Position numbers and translations under genes: made by a program
Part shown: positions 17,045 through 25,159 of the stretch, piece by piece
Layout of the letters: the number at the start of each line of letters is the position of its first letter
Numbering within the stretch: the stretch's first letter is position 1
Notes under the pieces: generated by a model
The model's input: only the letters and a program-made list of their open reading frames with translations
What the model was told of the DNA's origin: nothing
Database searches by the model: none
DNA from: Candidatus Methanophagales archaeon ANME-1-THS
GTDB taxonomy: Archaea > Halobacteriota > Syntropharchaeia > Alkanophagales > Methanospirareceae
DNA: 37,408 nt
Reading direction: 5' to 3'
Assembly: GCA_004212135.1 (NCBI GenBank)
Contig: RXIE01000130.1
Coordinates: 1 to 37,408 of the forward strand

Positions 17045-18304
17045 TTAGAATGCATGGGGCCAGATGTCCTTGAAAAGGGATAAGATATCGTCTGCGGCGT
17101 TGATCTGGATATCAATGTTATTTTGATTGAAGATATCTTCAAGCTCACCTGAAACCTCACTCGAGATATAGATCCTCGAACAATTCTGTAAGAAGCTCGG
17201 TTCCTGGTCCTGAAAAATATGACCCAGCCATTCAACGATCATACGACCCGGCGGACGAATTCGACCGGTTAAGTCAACCTCGCCAGTAAAGATCGAACTG
17301 GCAGGGATGCGTTCCCGAAGGTATGAGGTCACTATGCCTAATGCAATGGGTAAATCGAACCCGATATGATATCCTCTACTACCTCGTACATAGCAATTTA
17401 CTTCAAACGTCAAATTAGAGATGTCGATCTCCGGCAATTGGCTCAATACGGTAAGCAATTGCTTTAAGCGTTCCGAAGGTAAATAGGGAGCACGCAATTT
17501 AGGTCGCTCCCCATACTTGGGGATAAGAACATTTGCTTGAACTTCTGTAATCATAGGCGATCTCAGTTCATAATCATAACCAACGGTATGCACAATCACA
17601 TTTGACGGTGTCGCGTAGGGCGAGGGGACTAACCTGCCCTTTTTATCCATGGTCAATGTTACGGGATCTAACCGAGCGGGGCCATATCTATTCTTGGGAA
17701 CAAAGAGCGGGCGAAGTTTAAACGCTCTCCGGAGATGAATAATCGCATCTACTTCATGCTCTAAATCCTTTGGACCCGCGATTTTTCCGTCTTTTGTCAC
17801 ATGACCAATCAGGATCGAGGTGATCCCATGATTTTTAGCGGCGTACGTGAAGGAATACAATTTTCTATACGAAGCTCGGGCGGTTGAAGCAGTGCCACCA
17901 CCTTGGACTGAGTCGATAGCAATTGCTGAGACATCTGAATATGGCTGATCGGGTAAGAAGAGATGGTGATGCCAGAATTCCAAGTCCTCAATTCTCACGA
18001 GGTGTTCTATCAAAAAATTCTCTTTTACCCGGTTTGGTAACTCTCCTTCTTCACTGAGCACGCGTTTTGCCACGGATAGCAGATCAAATTGGGTCTGTTC
18101 GTTGGTAAGGTACAACACTTTGTTTCCTTGAAGCGCCAGATCGCCGAATATCTGAATCGCTAATGTCGTTTTTCCAATGCCCGGCTCTCCGGCTAAGAGA
18201 TAAATGCCCCCTTTCCTTATACCCGCGATTTCCTGAAGCCAGGGCATAGAGGGAAGATTTAAGTGTTCAATGCTCGCTTCTCGAATATCCCCCAATCTGG
18301 GCAT
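17045..18304 (-). CDS. Bacterial RadA/Sms-like recombination ATPase, no zinc finger
   Basis: A protein of 419 residues. The RecA-like core has Walker A GEPGIGKTT (39-47), Walker B AIAIDS (127-132), and GHVTKDGKIAGPKDLEHEVD (167-186), a very specific RadA/Sms stretch. KNRYG (204-208) is the RadA-defining KNRFG motif with Tyr for Phe. Residues about 300-415 form the Lon-protease-like domain (GFDLPIALGIVTSYLRE, FTGEVDLTGRIR). Bacterial RadA starts with a Cys4 zinc finger; here the protein begins directly at PRLGDI, so that finger is absent. In bacteria RadA drives branch migration and helicase activity in recombination. It is not the archaeal RadA recombinase. Transfer from bacteria is the likely origin. 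Confidence 0.88.
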   Translation of the reverse strand: MPRLGDIREASIEHLNLPSMPWLQEIAGIRKGGIYLLAGEPGIGKTTLAIQIFGDLALQGNKVLYLTNEQTQFDLLSVAKRVLSEEGELPNRVKENFLIEHLVRIEDLEFWHHHLFLPDQPYSDVSAIAIDSVQGGGTASTARASYRKLYSFTYAAKNHGITSILIGHVTKDGKIAGPKDLEHEVDAIIHLRRAFKLRPLFVPKNRYGPARLDPVTLTMDKKGRLVPSPYATPSNVIVHTVGYDYELRSPMITEVQANVLIPKYGERPKLRAPYLPSERLKQLLTVLSQLPEIDISNLTFEVNCYVRGSRGYHIGFDLPIALGIVTSYLRERIPASSIFTGEVDLTGRIRPPGRMIVEWLGHIFQDQEPSFLQNCSRIYISSEVSGELEDIFNQNNIDIQINAADDILSLFKDIWPHAF

Positions 18305-18402
18305 CCACTATCCCCTCTTGTAGAACAAAAATAAGCTTTTTAATAAAAATCTTTGCATGGCTTTGGCTTTTTTGCACCCAATCAGTTCGACGGATTGGTA
18401 GC

Positions 18403-20745
18403 TCATGCTCCGAAAGTGGCATACCACTCCGGGCGTTCTGGCGGCTCTGACTGTAAGAGCGCTCGCCATTGCTCGTCGGTAAGCCGTTCGTGCATCGGCT
18501 GCTTGAACTCGTAATAGCTCATCACCGGACCTGCGCCCATAATTATGCTGCCGTCCGGGAGTTTATAGGCGACGACGATGATATCAACATACCCGACACC
18601 CTCCTCGAGAACCTGCTGTGTGTTTCCCTCGGTATGCACGTCCGCAACGATAGTCGTCTTCTTCGCTTTCTCATCTACCTCTTCGAGGACGCCATTCAGC
18701 TCCTCGCCAAAGTTCTCAATGAACTCGTAATCCTCCTGCGTCAGTTCCTCATTCTCCAGTTCTTTCGTCGAAAGCGCGACCAATCGCTCGAGAATTCTTT
18801 CCAAACTCTCCAATCTATTCTTTGATGCCTGATCCAGTACCTTCATCTGGTCCAACCCGTCAGTGGTCATCCGGGTTAACGCCAGCAATCGGTTGTAAAA
18901 CTCGGGCACGGGCTCGACATACCCGACCACCTTCGTCTCTGGTGTCGGCATCGGCATCGCGCTTTCCGTCATTGTATAACTCTGCTTCGCATACAGGATG
19001 GTATCATGCCGTAACTCGGTCCATGAGGCGAGTGCAGTGGTGAGTGCTTTATCCTGCCATGCGGTCGTCTGCATGAAGGTTGGATACCCAGTGCCATATT
19101 CTTTGAGCAGCGGCTGGAGCGTAAACAGCCAGCTCCAATAGAGATTTTTATTCCACTCGGCATCGCTCAAGGATTTAAATTCCTCGCCCAATTGGTTATA
19201 CGCCTCGTCATAGCGCTTATAATTGGAATCTTCCAGCTCATCCAGTAACACCCGGGCTCGCTCAGAACCCAGGAGTGCCATGACATCCAGGCCGCGTGGG
19301 AACCCCCTGATGGGCCTCCCAGCACCAGAAAGAACATAGGTAAATGGTTTCGGTTCTCTATCGCCCAGATACACATCGGTATACGCACCGACCAAATTTG
19401 AGAACATGTACGAATCAGGAATGAACCGCTGCCCCATCAATCGGAACCCCTTTGTAGCTTCCAGGCATTCGTCTGCCTGCTCAGGTGTGAATGGTGGCGG
19501 TATAACACACTCGCCAGTTCCGCCGTAAATTTGTGGTGCTTGATATTCAGCCAACTTCGCCTTCAATTCCCCGACCCGCGCTTCGGTTAATTTTTCAGGC
19601 TCGAAAGCTCCCTTAAACACAAAATTTATCGCCTCTCTATATTCATACGGGCCTAAATCATCTGAAAGGCCCACGTAGAACGCAGTCACCGAATATATTC
19701 GATCCCATTTCTCCTTCAGATCCTGCCGTTCGGTAAATTTCGAGGCTATGAGTGCGGCACCCATGGTTTGTATTCGAGCGTCTTCAACTGAAACTAACCC
19801 ATCAGGCCCACCTTTGAGCAGGAAGCTCATCCTTCCATACCACATAAAAGCTCTGAAATAATTCTTCAGGCGCTCGCTTCGCGTATAATGCCCCCGTGGC
19901 ACGTATTGCGAATAATCCTCCTTGTAGTTGAAGATAGGAGATACTGCATAGCCTTCATGCTGGTCTATTAACGCCAGTTCTTTTTCGACCTCAGATCTCA
20001 CAAAATCCGGGACCTCAAACCTATAGCGTTCCAGATCCTCAGGTGCAAAGTACGCACTCGCGAAGCCGGGATCAGAACATCTCCACTCATCTCGACACAA
20101 TTGATCCTCTCTGGGCTGTAACAAACTCAACCCAACCGCGAAATAAGCCGCGTTTCGTCTCGATGCCTCTTTTGAGTCGCCACTGTACCGCTTATAATCT
20201 TCGACCGATTCGTTCAGCAGCATCAAGCTGATGTCCCAGATAGTAGTGTAAAATTCGCGTTCCTCGATTTGCCTGAGTGTCTCATCAAATTGGATATGAT
20301 ACAAATGCAAGAGCGAATCCGAAGTAATGAAAATAGGTATTTCGTGCTCCTTCAGTGCTTTATAAGGCTCAGTAATCTCCTCCTCATGCGGGTTGAACGG
20401 GTTGCGAATGATCACAAACCCGTTCTTCTCCAGGAGTCGCCGCGCGTCTTTGGAGAGCGTGATGGTGGTCGAGAAGTCGTTGAAGTTATGAATCTTGTCG
20501 GTTTCCAGTGGCAGGTTATACTGCGATGTTTCTAAGGTGATATTCAGAGCTGGTAACGAATAATATTCGATGAACGGCATCCTTTCATCTGCTGGAATGC
20601 CAGATAGCTCGATGGCTTCCGTTTGCAATATGGATACCTCCTTTTGGGGTTGAGGTGGTGATGGCTGGGTACAGCCGCTGAGACAGAGTAAGCTGACAAC
20701 GGCGCATACTAAAATCACGCGAGCATGAGACAGTCGACCATTCAT
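18403..20745 (-). CDS. DUF3160 lipoprotein
   Basis: A protein of 780 residues. The N-terminus has a basic stretch, a hydrophobic core and LCLSGCTQPSPP, a classic lipobox with the +1 Cys at about residue 25, so it is an exported, lipid-anchored protein. The body matches DUF3160: LLEKNGFVI, FITSDSLLHLYHIQFDETL, AYFAVGLSLLQP, PRGLDVMALLGSERA, WNKNLYWSWLF, and the C-terminal GPVMSYYEFKQP plus RLTDEQWRALL. The family is found in some archaea and bacteria and has no known function; mostly alpha-helical, extracellular. Length is normal. There is no ribosome site before the ATG; a TATA box 28 bases upstream and a GAACC palindrome lie at the start. Confidence 0.85.
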   Translation of the reverse strand: MNGRLSHARVILVCAVVSLLCLSGCTQPSPPQPQKEVSILQTEAIELSGIPADERMPFIEYYSLPALNITLETSQYNLPLETDKIHNFNDFSTTITLSKDARRLLEKNGFVIIRNPFNPHEEEITEPYKALKEHEIPIFITSDSLLHLYHIQFDETLRQIEEREFYTTIWDISLMLLNESVEDYKRYSGDSKEASRRNAAYFAVGLSLLQPREDQLCRDEWRCSDPGFASAYFAPEDLERYRFEVPDFVRSEVEKELALIDQHEGYAVSPIFNYKEDYSQYVPRGHYTRSERLKNYFRAFMWYGRMSFLLKGGPDGLVSVEDARIQTMGAALIASKFTERQDLKEKWDRIYSVTAFYVGLSDDLGPYEYREAINFVFKGAFEPEKLTEARVGELKAKLAEYQAPQIYGGTGECVIPPPFTPEQADECLEATKGFRLMGQRFIPDSYMFSNLVGAYTDVYLGDREPKPFTYVLSGAGRPIRGFPRGLDVMALLGSERARVLLDELEDSNYKRYDEAYNQLGEEFKSLSDAEWNKNLYWSWLFTLQPLLKEYGTGYPTFMQTTAWQDKALTTALASWTELRHDTILYAKQSYTMTESAMPMPTPETKVVGYVEPVPEFYNRLLALTRMTTDGLDQMKVLDQASKNRLESLERILERLVALSTKELENEELTQEDYEFIENFGEELNGVLEEVDEKAKKTTIVADVHTEGNTQQVLEEGVGYVDIIVVAYKLPDGSIIMGAGPVMSYYEFKQPMHERLTDEQWRALLQSEPPERPEWYATFGA

Positions 20746-20748
20746 TAT

Positions 20749-20776
20749 GAACCATATGGTTCGAACCTTTATAAAA
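20749..20776. promoter_or_regulatory. Divergent promoter with overlapping GAACC/GGTTC palindromes
   Basis: GAACCATATGGTTC (20749-20762) is a perfect 14-bp palindrome and GGTTCGAACC (20758-20767) a perfect 10-bp one; they share GGTTC. Directly beside them is TTTATAAA (20769-20776), a self-complementary TATA box. It is 28 bases from the DUF3160 ATG on one side and could serve the UPF0282 gene on the other. The GAACC half-sites lie between TATA box and transcript start of DUF3160, a typical archaeal repressor position. Confidence 0.5.
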
Positions 20777-20828
20777 TTATCTTCTCAAAGAACTGTTTCT
20801 CTTTATTTATTCACATACAGTGACCACC

Positions 20829-21686
20829 ATGCTCAAGGTAAAGCCACTGGCATTTGACAGCTTTGGGGTGCGGTCGATGGCAACGTTTGTGGAGACGGAT
20901 GATGTAGCCGTGCTCATAGATCCAGGCGTCTCATTAGCACCGATTCGATACAATTTACCGCCGCATCCGGTAGAGGAGCAGCGGATGGCCGACTGCTGGG
21001 CTGTTATAAAGGAGCACGCAGCGCGAAGTGATGTTCTCGCCATCACGCATTACCATTATGACCATCATGACCCTGACGAGCCGGAGGTCTATAACGGCAA
21101 AATTGTGTACCTCAAGCATCCGAAGGAGAAGATAAACCGGAGCCAGGCTGGTCGTGCCGCGTATTTCCTCGATAAGCTCACGGGCATACCACACTCTATA
21201 GAGATCGCAGACGGGAAGGAATTCATGCACGGCTCGACGCTCATCAAATTCTCACCACCGGTTTATCACGGCACGAACCCGAAGCTCGGCTACGTCATTG
21301 AGGTGAGCATTGCGTGCGGTGGTGAGAAGGTGGTGTTTACGAGCGATGTTGAAGGTCCTTCGGTCGACGAGCAGGCGGACTTTATTATCCATGAGAATCC
21401 AGACCTCGTGATACTCGATGGACCGATGACCTACATGCTGGGCTTCAGGTTCTCAACGACCAGTTTAGCGTTGTCCATAGCAAATATAACCCGCATAATA
21501 CAGGAGACCGCGGTCAACACCCTGCTGGTGGAGCACCATTTCATGCGCGATCTGAAGTACAAGGAGCGGATCGCCGAGGTGTATGACTGCGCTGCGGATC
21601 GGGATGTAAAGGTGATAACCGCGGCCGAATATCTGGGCCGAAGTATAGAGATGCTCGAGGCGAGAAGAAGAGAGCTCTACGAATAA
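20829..21686 (+). CDS. UPF0282 metallo-beta-lactamase-fold hydrolase
   Basis: A protein of 285 residues. HYHYDHHDP (74 onward) carries the HxHxDH metal motif, VYHGT supplies the next His, VFTSDVEGP is the conserved Asp strand and LVEHHFMRDL the last His region; these are the metal ligands of the beta-lactamase fold. The family-specific start KPLAFDSFGVRSMATFVET and LIDPGVSLAPIRYNLPPHP mark UPF0282, an archaeal family. The exact substrate is unknown; RNA or small phosphoesters are possible. An in-frame GTG at 20820 would add three residues; the ATG at 20829 is preferred for family fit. It sits alone after the divergent promoter, followed by noncoding repeats. Confidence 0.85.
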   Translation: MLKVKPLAFDSFGVRSMATFVETDDVAVLIDPGVSLAPIRYNLPPHPVEEQRMADCWAVIKEHAARSDVLAITHYHYDHHDPDEPEVYNGKIVYLKHPKEKINRSQAGRAAYFLDKLTGIPHSIEIADGKEFMHGSTLIKFSPPVYHGTNPKLGYVIEVSIACGGEKVVFTSDVEGPSVDEQADFIIHENPDLVILDGPMTYMLGFRFSTTSLALSIANITRIIQETAVNTLLVEHHFMRDLKYKERIAEVYDCAADRDVKVITAAEYLGRSIEMLEARRRELYE

Positions 21687-21700
21687 GGGGCCAGACCCCC

Positions 21701-21868
21701 CTTATCAACCCTCCCAAACCAAAAATTTGGTACAGCCCTTTTCTAAAGGTGTGATTTTGGATCAAACCTTTTTCTAAAAGGGTTGACTTATCAACCCTCC
21801 CAAACCACAAAGAGTTTTGGATTGAAACGTTTTCTAAAAGGTTCGATGGACCAAACTTTTCTAAAAAC
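21701..21868 (+). repeat. Block of degenerate hairpin repeats plus a 21-bp direct repeat
   Basis: This lies in the 292-base noncoding gap before 21979. An identical 21-bp block occurs at 21701-21721 and 21787-21807 (starts CTTATCAACC, ends CCAAACCA). Four units follow the pattern TTTTGGAT-x-AAAC-TTTTCTAAAAGG at 21726-21749, 21755-21782, 21814-21841 and 21845-21868. Each carries a small hairpin such as CCTTTTTCTAAAAGG. The tail (21870-21926) has similar runs of CTTTT and AAAAG. It may be regulatory, a terminator cluster, or remains of a mobile repeat. Confidence 0.6.
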
Positions 21869-21978
21869 TCTCTTTCTTTTTACAAAAGAAAGCATCTTTA
21901 CGAAGAAAGAAAACTTTTCACTCCTTCCTGTTGGGTCAACAATTACGTCCTCAAAACTTTATAACCGATGATCGTCGA

Positions 21979-22749
21979 ATGTTTGTTATGCAGCGGATTT
22001 CGCTCTTACAAATCGCTCCGACGTTAGCGGATTTTTTCGGTATCCAGCTTATTTCTCGCGCCCGCCCGGTCGAACAGATACTTGAATTCACATATTCGCG
22101 CAACCCGGTCCCTCCTGTTATGGTACTGGTAGTGATTGATAGCCTCGATTGCCACTTTTATGCCACCTATGCAGTAGAGCTAGAGGTCCTCCATCATCTG
22201 GTGGAACGAGGTGGTCTCTTATTCGAATGCGAGACGGTAAGCAACCATACCACACCGGCAATAGCCTCGATTCTCACCGGGTTACTGCCCGAAACGCACG
22301 GGATTGTTACGAGCGAAGATGTGGGCAAATCGAAGATCAACTCCATTCTGGAGATACTTGATGAGCACGGCACCCCAACGGCCGTGGTAATGGAAACAAA
22401 TGGCACAAAACCGCTTGCAGGAAGAATAAGCTATGTGTTCGCAGTTGATGATCGCGAGGATATCGGTGAATATGACGAATTGATCAAAGCACATACGATT
22501 ACCGTATTGCAGAAGCCTGAGGTACGATTAGTGGCCTCTCATCTGCGTGCGATTGACCGTTTTTCACATAGGGGCTGGGATCTGCGGGTCGCGGCAAAGG
22601 TGACCAACGAAAATATGCGGGCAATTGCAGAGGCGGTAAGCGACCGAAACGGCATGCTCTTGATTTGTGGCGATCATGAGATGCACCTGAAGAATAAGAA
22701 GCGCGAGACAGGACCTGCAACGGTGCCGTTGATTGTTGCGTGTCCTTAA
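21979..22749 (+). CDS. Alkaline-phosphatase-superfamily hydrolase, apparently circularly permuted
   Basis: A protein of 256 residues. VVIDSLD (51-57; Asp54 a metal ligand), SNHTTPAIASILTGLLPETHGI (nucleophile region, Thr91 or Thr92), AIDRFSHRGWD (Asp193, His197) and CGDHEMH (Asp232, His233, His236) are the ordered metal-site motifs of the AlkP/phosphodiesterase family. Unusually, LLQIAPTLADFFGI is at residues 9-22, whereas enzymes of this family normally carry DIAPTxxDLLGI near the C-terminus, just after VPLIV-x-x-P. Here VPLIVACP is the last thing before the stop. Start: the ATG at 21979; an ATG at 21988 would be leaderless behind a TTTATAA box (21958-21964). First gene of a three-gene operon. 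Confidence 0.72.
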   Translation: MFVMQRISLLQIAPTLADFFGIQLISRARPVEQILEFTYSRNPVPPVMVLVVIDSLDCHFYATYAVELEVLHHLVERGGLLFECETVSNHTTPAIASILTGLLPETHGIVTSEDVGKSKINSILEILDEHGTPTAVVMETNGTKPLAGRISYVFAVDDREDIGEYDELIKAHTITVLQKPEVRLVASHLRAIDRFSHRGWDLRVAAKVTNENMRAIAEAVSDRNGMLLICGDHEMHLKNKKRETGPATVPLIVACP

Positions 22750-22787
22750 TTAGCGGATACAGTAAAGCGAAGGAGGCGGAGGGTCGA

Positions 22788-23699
22788 ATGGGAGCTAAGA
22801 AAGCGTTGAAACTAGGCGTGGCGCTTACCGATCCCGAGGACTGGACTGCACGGGCATTTGTGAAGAGCATTGAGAAGCGGGGCGCTCAACCGGTTCCAAT
22901 TAACCTCTCAACGCTAAGCGCATCCATCTCGAGCGCCGATTTTTCGGTCTTCAATGCTGACTTCAAAGGCTTGAAACTCGATGCGCTTCTCGTGAGGGAC
23001 GTCGGCATCAGTTTCTCCTTGGAACCTATTTCGTTTAAGTATGATCTGCTTCGACAATTTGAGCATTCCATACCCGTGATGAATTCTCCAACGGCAATCC
23101 AGAACGCGGCAAACAAGTTCTTCTCATTCTACCTCTTCAAACGCGCGCACCTGCCTATTCCCCGCACGGTCATTACGTCGGAATCAGACGTTGCGCTGAA
23201 AGCGATCAAAGAATTTGACTGTGTTTTAGCAAAGCCGATCTTTGGCAGTCAAGGAAAAGGGATTATCAAACTCGAACTTTCGCAGCCCGATTTGGAACAG
23301 AAACTTAGAGAGTTACTGAACGAACGAGGAGTGCTCTACTTGCAGGAGTTCGTGCCTAACCCCGGCCGCGACATTCGGGTGTTTGTGGTGGGTGAAGAGG
23401 CACTGGGTGCGATTTTTCGGGTCGCGCTCAGCGACTCAATTGTGAGCAATTTGAGTCAGGGTGGAACTCCGGTTAAGTGCGAGTTAACAGGAGAGCTGGA
23501 AGAGCTTGCGATACGGGTGACCAAAGCTATAGGTGCGGATTTCGCGGGCGTTGACCTTTTAGAAGGCGAAGAGGGATTAGTTGTGCTCGAAGTTAATGGG
23601 ACACCATCCGGGAAGGGGATAAACCAGGCGTGTGGGATTGATGTCACGGAACGAATTGTTGATCTGCTGCTCGAGCGGGTTGGCGCTGGAGGGATTTAG
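22788..23699 (+). CDS. RimK-type ATP-grasp glutamate ligase (MptN-like)
   Basis: A protein of 303 residues. An N-terminal preATP-grasp domain (LGVALTDPEDWTARAFVKSIE) precedes the ATP-grasp fold: MNSPTAIQNAANKFFSFYLFK, VLAKPIFGSQGKGI (a Gly-rich loop), YLQEFVPNPGRDIRVFVVGE and VLEVNGTPSGKGI (the metal-binding E-x-N). These are the RimK/LysX signatures of enzymes that add alpha-linked glutamate to a carboxylate. Archaeal members include MptN (tetrahydromethanopterin) and CofF (F420). MptN is the better guess, as mptE is in the same window, but CofF cannot be excluded. Start: the ATG at 22788 is preceded by AAGGAGGCGGAGGG. It begins 38 bases after the AlkP stop and ends three bases before the next gene: an operon. 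Confidence 0.82.
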   Translation: MGAKKALKLGVALTDPEDWTARAFVKSIEKRGAQPVPINLSTLSASISSADFSVFNADFKGLKLDALLVRDVGISFSLEPISFKYDLLRQFEHSIPVMNSPTAIQNAANKFFSFYLFKRAHLPIPRTVITSESDVALKAIKEFDCVLAKPIFGSQGKGIIKLELSQPDLEQKLRELLNERGVLYLQEFVPNPGRDIRVFVVGEEALGAIFRVALSDSIVSNLSQGGTPVKCELTGELEELAIRVTKAIGADFAGVDLLEGEEGLVVLEVNGTPSGKGINQACGIDVTERIVDLLLERVGAGGI

Positions 23700-23702
23700 A
23701 CA

Positions 23703-24221
23703 ATGGAAGCGCCAAAAACCTATGACAATTTTCCTGCATGGATCGCTATTCTATCCAATCTCGTCTCTCTATCGATCTATACCCTCGGAGCGTATATCCT
23801 GGCGGGATTTGGAATCCTCTTCGCGATCCTCTACCTGCTCTATTGCCTCTGGCTTGAAGTTCAGATCCTCAGAAAAAGTTGCGTGGACTGCTATTATTAT
23901 GGCAAAGTGTGCGGGTTGGGTAAGGGCAAGCTCTGTCCGTTGCTGTTCAAACAGGGCGATCCCAAAAAATTCGTGGAGAAGGAAGTTACATGGGCTCAGA
24001 TACTGCCCGATTTCATGGTCTTTATCATCCCACTCGTCGGTGGCATTATACTTTTGGTACGAGATTTCACCTGGCTTCTGGTCGCACTCCTCATCATTCT
24101 GGGAATTCTTGCGTTTGGTGGCACCGCACTTATTCGAGGCTCGTTCGCCTGTAAGTATTGCAAACAACGAGAGATCGGGTGCCCGGCCGAGCAGTTATTT
24201 GGTGGTAAGGAGAAGCTGTGA
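23703..24221 (+). CDS. Four-helix membrane protein with two cysteine clusters
   Basis: A protein of 172 residues with no function I recognise. Two hydrophobic hairpins (about 12-56 and 101-146) each give two membrane helices. Between them is a conserved-looking loop with Cys at SCVDCYYYGKVCGLGKGKLC and a positively charged KQGDPKKF. After the last helix is a second cluster, CKYCKQREIGC. The six or seven Cys residues could bind metal or form disulfides on one side of the membrane. It starts four bases after the RimK stop (ATG at 23703), so it is translationally coupled and probably works with the ligase and the AlkP enzyme. No ribosome site of its own is needed. Confidence 0.7.
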   Translation: MEAPKTYDNFPAWIAILSNLVSLSIYTLGAYILAGFGILFAILYLLYCLWLEVQILRKSCVDCYYYGKVCGLGKGKLCPLLFKQGDPKKFVEKEVTWAQILPDFMVFIIPLVGGIILLVRDFTWLLVALLIILGILAFGGTALIRGSFACKYCKQREIGCPAEQLFGGKEKL

Positions 24222-24316
24222 AATGGTCTCTCAACAAAGTATCTCGAGTCCGACATGGAACTTCTTATGCCCGCACCACCTGCAATTTTCTCATTGCCCA
24301 TCACAACTCATACCCC

Positions 24317-25159
24317 TCACACCTGCTGGAGATCTTGAATACGCTTTTCAATAGCAGCAATATCATCTTCTGAAAATGCGGGATCGCTCCTGCCAAAATA
24401 TACCGCCTTTTTCCATTCTTCTATCGCTTTACGTCGCCATTCATCGATATTAGACCCGCTTTCTCCCATTTTCGCTTCGTAAACCATTGCGAGATCGTGG
24501 TGAGCAGATGCATAGTGCGGTATAAGTTTTAGTGCTCCGAGATGCTTATTTATCGCCACATCATAGTTCCCAGTCAACGCATAATAATTTCCAAGCCCAT
24601 TGAGCGCCGCAGCGATATTCCGTACATCTTTAGGATCTTCAATTGCAAGTGCAATTTCAAATTTCTCTTTCGCTTTTTCCAGGTACTCTTCTTCCCGATT
24701 TACCAGATACAGATTTTTATAAACATAGCCCATGATTACCAAAGACTCGGCAATCGATTGGTAGTGGAAATATGACTCTGCTTTCTTTGAATCTTCGATA
24801 ACCTCTTCATAGCGTCCTTTAGTTAAGTGGTCCAAAGACCTCGTCGCATAAATTGTGCAGAGCAGATTCCGCGCCTGAAGACTATTAGGATTTATCTCAA
24901 CAGCATTTACGAGATAACTCTCGGCAGTACTGAAGTCCCTTTCGTAATAAGCAGAAAGTCCCAGCGTATAATATGCATCTGAAGATAATCTTGCACCGCT
25001 TGACTCCGCCTCTCTAATTCGTGACAAATGATTGTCTATTTGTTCTCGTAATTTTTCCGGAATATCTTCAAATCTTCCTTGCTTTAATGACGAACTATAA
25101 TCATTGTAAATTAGATTAATTTGATATATATGTTCGCCAATCGCAACTTGTCCAGACAC
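24317..25159 (-). CDS. TPR protein with SGQVAIG opening (5' end disturbed)
   Basis: About 280 residues from a GTG at 25159. After VSGQVAIGEHIYQIN come at least five 34-residue TPR-like helical pairs, for example DAYYTLGLSAYYERDFSTAESYLVNAVEINP, AAALNGLGNYYALTGNYDVAINKHLGALKLIP and SAHHDLAMVYEAKMG. TPRs make protein-binding scaffolds. The open frame extends to 25267, but residues before about 31 of that longer reading are a basic, out-of-frame translation of the neighbouring gene, so the true start was lost or is in the other frame. SVSVRDVSGQVAIG mirrors VTISGGSGQVAIG of the gene upstream. It probably derives from a fusion or deletion event. Confidence 0.6.
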   Translation of the reverse strand: MSGQVAIGEHIYQINLIYNDYSSSLKQGRFEDIPEKLREQIDNHLSRIREAESSGARLSSDAYYTLGLSAYYERDFSTAESYLVNAVEINPNSLQARNLLCTIYATRSLDHLTKGRYEEVIEDSKKAESYFHYQSIAESLVIMGYVYKNLYLVNREEEYLEKAKEKFEIALAIEDPKDVRNIAAALNGLGNYYALTGNYDVAINKHLGALKLIPHYASAHHDLAMVYEAKMGESGSNIDEWRRKAIEEWKKAVYFGRSDPAFSEDDIAAIEKRIQDLQQV

